Source: JAMCXS01 sp964459065 | GTDB taxonomy: Bacteria; Acidobacteriota; Terriglobia; UBA7540 | Assembly: GCA_964459065.1 (NCBI GenBank) | Contig: CAYWMN010000154.1 | Coordinates: 1 to 8,883, forward strand | DNA length: 8,883 bases | Reading direction: 5' to 3' | In this document: piece after piece, positions 5,616-8,883 of the stretch | How the letters are laid out: the number at the start of each line of letters is the position of its first letter | Numbering within the stretch: position 1 is the stretch's first letter | The notes under the pieces: generated by a model | The model's database searches: none | The model's input: the letters and a program-made list of their open reading frames with translations, nothing else | What the model was told of the DNA's origin: nothing | Made by a program: the position numbers and the translations under genes

Positions 5616-7926
5616 ATGCGTACTTCAAAGAAGTCACTGGTTCTGTTTCTGTTCTTGTTTCCAGTGGTGCTGTTTCTAGCCAGCTGTCAGCAGAAAAAAA
5701 CATCGACTGCCGAAAGTGGGCCTCAGACGCCGCCAGTCGATGAGGTGAATACATTTGTAGGGACCATTGGTGGTGGAAATACTTTTCCTGGAGCGACCAT
5801 GCCCTTTGGCATGATCCAATGGAGTCCCGTGACGGGCTTCCGCAAGCACGTCGGGGATTATCTTTATACGGATACGACGATCCGGGGATTCAGCGTTAAT
5901 CACCTCAGCGGACCGGGTTGCCCGATCATGGGTGATGTGCCGATTATGCCGTGGGTTGGGGCTGTCAAGACTTCTCCCGCCTCCGACGTCAAACCTTATT
6001 CAACCAGCTTCTCGCACTCCAACGAAGAAGCGTCGCCGGGGTACTACTCGGTCGACCTCGGCAACGGGGTCAAGGTTCAACTGACCGTGACCACGCGGGC
6101 GGGGATTGGTACTTTCACCTTTCCTTCTTCGGCGGACGCCAATGTCCTTTTTGAGACGAGCCATACTGCCAACCGCTATGACGTGCGCAAGGCGATGGTT
6201 GAAATTTCTGGAAAACAAAAGATTTCAGGGAGCGTTGCAACAGGTGGCTTTTGCAGCTATCCCAACAAGTACACGATCTATTTCGCAGCTGAGTTCAGCC
6301 GTCCTTTCACGAGGTACGGGACCTGGAACGGTTCGCATGTCAAAAACGGCAGCCGCACTGTAGCCGGACCCCACGCGGGCGCGTTTGTGGGTTTCGATAC
6401 CTCGAAAAATCAGGTTGTCGAAATGAAAATCGGGCTTTCCTACGTGAGCGTCAAGAACGCCTGGATGAACTTGAATAAAGAAATTCCTGGTTGGGACTTC
6501 AAGGGAACCCGGAAAGCAGCGCACGACACCTGGAACCAGGAACTCGAGNNNNNNNNNNAAGGGCGGCACGAAGGAGGAGCGGGGAGTCTTCTACACGGCC
6601 CTCTATCACACGTTGCTGGCCCCGAATGTTTTCAGCGACGTTAACGGCCAATATATCGGCTTCAATAACCACCTGTACACGGCCAAGGGCTATACCCAAT
6701 ATGCGAATTACTCCGGCTGGGACATCTATCGCGACGAGGTCCAGTTGATCTCCTTGTTCCATCCGAAGGAAGCAAGCGACATGATCACGTCGCTGATTAA
6801 GGACGAGCAGCAAGGGGGAGGCTTGCCAAAATGGCCCGTTGCCAACTATGAGGCTTGCCAAATGGTCGGGAACCCCTCCTGCCCGATCATCGCCGACGCC
6901 TACGCATTTGGCGCCCGGGACTTTGATGCCCAGGCGGCGCTCAAATCCATGCTGAAAGGCGCCACGCAGCCGGGTGCGAAGTGCAATGAGTGCGGCGAGT
7001 GGGATAGCCTTGAAAACTACCTGAAACACGGATACCTTACCCCGACCGACGTGGGCCAGCATCCGGGGGCTCATAGCGGTCCCTCGCAGACGCTGGAATT
7101 CACGACCGCGGACTTCTCCATCGCTCGGATAGCGAAGGCGGTGGGGGATACAAAAACCTATGACACGTTTATGCGCCGGGCGCAGTTCTGGCGGAACCTT
7201 TTCGATACCAAAACCGGTTACATTACCCCGCGCAATGACAAGGGTGAATTCATTCCGGTGGACCCGGCGTCGCCTAAGTATTATGTCGAGGGCAACGCGG
7301 CGCAGTACAGTTGGATGGTCCCTTACAACATGAAGACCTTGGTCGGTTTGATGGGCGGAGATGCCGCGGTCGTCAAACGGCTCGATACGTTCTTCACGGA
7401 GTTGAACGCTGGAGGGGCTAAGCCCTATTTTTGGATTGGGAACGAGCCTGTTTTCGCGGTGCCGTGGGCGTACGACTTTGTCGGCGCGCCGTGGGGAGCT
7501 CAGTCGGTAGCAAGACGAGTCGAGACGGAGCTGTATACCACAAAGCCGGATGGTTTGCCGGGTAATGATGACCTGGGGGCGATGTCGGCTTGGTATGTGT
7601 TTGCCTCGCTCGGAGGCTACCCTGCCGTGACGGGAGTGGGCGGACTTGCTCTTGATAGCCCGCTTTTCCCTGAAGCGACTCTCCACTTGGGCAATGGCAA
7701 GGTTGTAAAAATAGTAGGAGAGAACGCCACTGCCAAGAATCCCTATGTCCAGAGTGTTTCACTGAATGGGGAACCGTACTCGAGCACCTGGATCCCTTAT
7801 TCGACTCTTGAAAAGGGATCCACGATCCAGTTCACACTCGGGCCGACTCCCAATAAGCAATGGGGAACCAAGCCCAGTGATGCACCACCTTCATTTACGG
7901 AAGGTATGCCTGCTTCCAAAAAGTAA
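5616..7926 (+). CDS. GH92 alpha-mannosidase-type lipoprotein, spanning an assembly gap
   Basis: GH92 enzymes are calcium-dependent, inverting exo-alpha-mannosidases that trim mannose from N-glycans or mannans. Residues 1-24 are a lipoprotein signal with lipobox LASC (Cys24). The N-terminal beta domain shows VDEVNTFVGTIGGGNTFPGA (41-60), MPFGMIQWSP and FSVNHLSGPGC (92-102). After the gap come FYTALYHTLLAPNVFSDVNG, SGWDIYRDE, the acidic block EGNAAQYSW, IGNEPVFAVPWAYDF and GNDDLGAMSAWYVFASLG, all family hallmarks. Ten Ns (6549-6558) follow codon 311. Upstream and downstream frames differ by one base, but both halves are typical GH92 and meet at the expected place (WNQELE / KGGTKEE). I therefore call one intact gene of about 770 aa, normal for the family, rather than a frameshift. 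A CNEC pair (6982-6993) may form a disulfide. Exact linkage specificity cannot be read. Confidence 0.92.
6549..6558. other. Assembly gap (10 Ns) inside the GH92 gene
   Basis: Ten unknown bases interrupt the coding frame exactly between two codons of the upstream frame. The downstream frame begins directly at AAG 6559. Continuity therefore requires a true gap length divisible by three, so the 10-N run is a placeholder rather than a measured length. Confidence 0.95.
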
Positions 7927-7939
7927 AGTGAAGGGGTGT

Positions 7940-7961
7940 TTAGGACAAATTGCTGTCCTAA
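7940..7961 (+). terminator. Hairpin after the GH92 stop codon
   Basis: TTAGGACA (7940-7947) and TGTCCTAA (7954-7961) form a perfect 8-bp stem with a six-base AATTGC loop, 13 bases after the stop. The following GATGTTT has only a short T-run, so termination would be inefficient or factor-dependent. It may instead protect the 3' end of the mRNA. Confidence 0.45.
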
Positions 7962-7980
7962 GATGTTTAGCTCGTTGCGG

Positions 7981-7999
7981 GGAACAGGGTAAGTGTTCC
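7981..7999 (+). repeat. Second short hairpin after GH92
   Basis: GGAACA (7981-7986) and TGTTCC (7994-7999) form a six-base perfect stem with a seven-base loop, extendable by two G-U pairs. TTGCTTC follows it. It could act with the 7940-7961 hairpin as a tandem terminator. Confidence 0.3.
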
Positions 8000-8018
8000 T
8001 TGCTTCAAAACGAGTGAT

Positions 8019-8129
8019 GGTGTCGGGCAGGGATGATAGGTTGCGAGTCTTCCCTGCTCGAACACCACGCTTTCAGGACTGCCCGATGGAATCAGGCGAT
8101 GGCCGCTTCTTATGGAAGCGTGATGCCTG
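8019..8129 (+). ncRNA. Candidate structured leader RNA upstream of the deacetylase gene
   Basis: Hairpin A pairs 8019-8033 with 8051-8066 (14 Watson-Crick pairs, one G-U, one bulged A) and gains three more pairs past a T-T mismatch. Stem B pairs 8066-8075 with 8113-8122 (ten pairs, one G-U). Two alternatives compete: TCGGGCAG (8023-8030) with CTGCCCGA (8079-8086), against hairpin A, and CGCTTC (8104-8109) with GAAGCG (8115-8120), flanked by CAGGC/GCCTG (8093-8097/8125-8129), against stem B. Mutually exclusive pairings upstream of a gene suggest a regulatory leader. I recognise no known RNA family, and a decayed mobile repeat is possible. Confidence 0.35.
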
Positions 8130-8233
8130 TTCTGGAATGCCTCAAGCGGTTGCCTTTTGACGTCCACACAGGGCTCCGGTTCGACAAGCTACTGATGTCG
8201 GAGCCGCTGAGTCGAGGCTGGGAAACGAGATGA
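8033..8233 (+). CDS. Doubtful small ORF (66 aa) overlapping the deacetylase start
   Basis: An ATG-started frame of 66 codons ends in a TGA that overlaps the deacetylase ATG as ATGA, the pattern of translational coupling. The peptide (starting MIGCESSLLEHH) has no signal, membrane segment or recognisable motif, and I see no good ribosome-binding site. Its first codons lie inside hairpin A. It competes with the structured-RNA reading of the same DNA and may well be chance. Confidence 0.15.
   Translation: MIGCESSLLEHHAFRTARWNQAMAASYGSVMPVLECLKRLPFDVHTGLRFDKLLMSEPLSRGWETR
8172..8205 (+). repeat. Hairpin just before the deacetylase ribosome-binding site
   Basis: GGCTCCG (8172-8178) and CGGAGCC (8199-8205) are perfect complements, extendable inward by two G-U pairs. 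The stem ends nine bases before the likely GAGG site (8214-8217), so it could influence translation start. It adds to the dense dyads of this spacer. Confidence 0.35.
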
Positions 8234-8883
8234 ATCGACGACAATTTATTCAGGGAAGTGCGGCTGGAATTGGGCTGGCTGGGAGTCTGAAGGGGTTCGG
8301 CCTTGGTTCGCTCACGGTTGCTCAGGGCTCGCCGCTGGTGGAAAGGGTTCCGGACAAGACGGTGGTTCTGACCTTTGACGACGCGGTGAAGACTCAGCGG
8401 ACGTTTGTGGCGCCTCTGCTGAAAGATCTTGGATTTCGGGCCAGCTTTTTTGTGACCCACCGCTGGATGAACGACACGGCGCATTTTATGACCTGGGAGG
8501 AGATTGCCGAGATTCACGGGATGGGATTTGAAATTGGCAATCACAGTTGGACGCATCGGGGGTTCTCAACGCCGCGAGCCGCATCGCAAATGGCGGGGGA
8601 ATTGGCGCTGGTGGAGAGGCAACTCGAAAAGGTCGGGGTCCCGCGGCCGGTCAGCTTCGCCTGGTGTGGCAATTCCTTTGGACCGGAGGGAGTTCAAGTG
8701 CTGCGGGACCGAGGATACCTGTTTGCCCGGCGCGGAATGCAGCCGGAGACTCCTTACGGTGAGATAAAACCTGGTCCAGCCTTTGACCCAAAACGTTATC
8801 ATCCCTTGCTGATTCCTACCACCGGGGACGCCTATCCGGGCTGGACGCTCGAGTACTTCAAAAAGGTTGTTTCACTTGCCCGC
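8230..8883 (+). CDS. NodB-type polysaccharide deacetylase (CE4-like), N-terminal part
   Basis: This exported, metal-dependent deacetylase removes N- or O-acetyl groups from a polysaccharide. The first 218 codons are present and the gene runs off the right edge. The ATG at 8230 gives MNRRQFIQGSAAGIGLAGS, a twin-arginine-like signal with the same MNRR start as the GH-like protein. GAGG at 8214-8217 is a somewhat distant ribosome-binding site. Motif 1 is TFDDA (48-52), with Asp50 as the expected base and Asp51 as metal ligand. Motif 2 is NHSWTH (104-109), with His105 and His109 as metal ligands. Motif 3, usually an Arg/Pro/Tyr-Gly block, is replaced by FAWCGNSFGPE (143-153), so this is a divergent subgroup. 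The later block LIPTTGDAYPGWTLE (194-208) belongs to the same fold. The substrate is unknown. Confidence 0.92.
   Translation, partial: MNRRQFIQGSAAGIGLAGSLKGFGLGSLTVAQGSPLVERVPDKTVVLTFDDAVKTQRTFVAPLLKDLGFRASFFVTHRWMNDTAHFMTWEEIAEIHGMGFEIGNHSWTHRGFSTPRAASQMAGELALVERQLEKVGVPRPVSFAWCGNSFGPEGVQVLRDRGYLFARRGMQPETPYGEIKPGPAFDPKRYHPLLIPTTGDAYPGWTLEYFKKVVSLAR

Larger units (their letters stand above)
7927..8229. other. Structured spacer between GH92 and deacetylase genes
   Basis: The 303-bp spacer contains no convincing protein gene (only the doubtful 66-codon frame) but at least five inverted repeats, each listed separately. It is long for a within-operon spacer, so the deacetylase may have its own promoter or be controlled by the leader. 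No clear -35/-10 pair was found. Confidence 0.5.

Noticed and set aside
6559..6644. Apparent 3' end of a short GH92 protein reading through the gap
   Set aside because: That frame turns to non-family sequence immediately after the Ns, whereas the +1 frame continues with perfect GH92 motifs.
6499..7686. Long open frame of 395 codons on the minus strand opposite GH92
   Set aside because: It runs across the N gap and lies antisense to strongly conserved GH92 sequence; its arginine-rich composition is typical of a shadow frame.
8172..8205. tRNA-like T-arm (GGTTCGAC within GGCTCCG...CGGAGCC)
   Set aside because: The stem and loop sizes do not fit a T-arm and there is no anticodon or acceptor arm upstream.

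Overview
The window is a stretch of glycan-handling genes, most likely from an acidobacterium and probably from a draft or metagenome assembly. Three things suggest Acidobacteriota: a TonB-dependent receptor with an N-terminal carboxypeptidase-regulatory-like domain and the plug block 'ALPLVPGV...INIKG', a run of Tat-exported sugar enzymes, and the lack of a SusD partner. This is a family-level impression; Verrucomicrobiota or Planctomycetota cannot be excluded from sequence alone. A run of 10 Ns at 6549-6558 marks a scaffold gap.

Layout. On the minus strand lie a TonB-dependent receptor cut by the left edge (1-607) and, upstream of it in transcription order, an 811-residue Tat-exported glycoside-hydrolase-like protein (1065-3500). 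A 609-bp divergent intergenic region (3501-4109) separates these from three plus-strand genes. These are a Tat-exported Gfo/Idh/MocA-type oxidoreductase (4110-5510), a GH92 alpha-mannosidase-type lipoprotein (5616-7926, spanning the N gap) and a NodB-type polysaccharide deacetylase with a Tat-like signal, cut by the right edge (8230-8883). No tRNA, rRNA, CRISPR array or insertion sequence was seen.

How the genes fit together (inference). All five products carry export signals: three twin-arginine, one lipoprotein and one long Sec-type. The locus therefore reads as an envelope or periplasmic glycan-processing cluster. The receptor would import oligosaccharide or glycopeptide, GH92 would remove alpha-linked mannose, the NodB enzyme would remove acyl groups, the GH-like protein would attack another linkage, and the oxidoreductase would act on a released or bound sugar. 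No cytoplasmic transporter, kinase or regulator is present.

Non-coding features. The 303-bp gap before the deacetylase gene is unusually rich in inverted repeats. It holds an 8-bp hairpin just after the GH92 stop, and at 8019-8066 an imperfect stem of 15 bp plus 3 more, whose 5' arm can pair instead with 8079-8086. It also holds a 10-bp stem at 8066-8122 and a 7-bp stem just before the ribosome-binding site. The divergent region has two tight palindromes, each about 90-100 bp upstream of one of the divergent genes, that look like operators. Another dyad lies upstream of the receptor gene.
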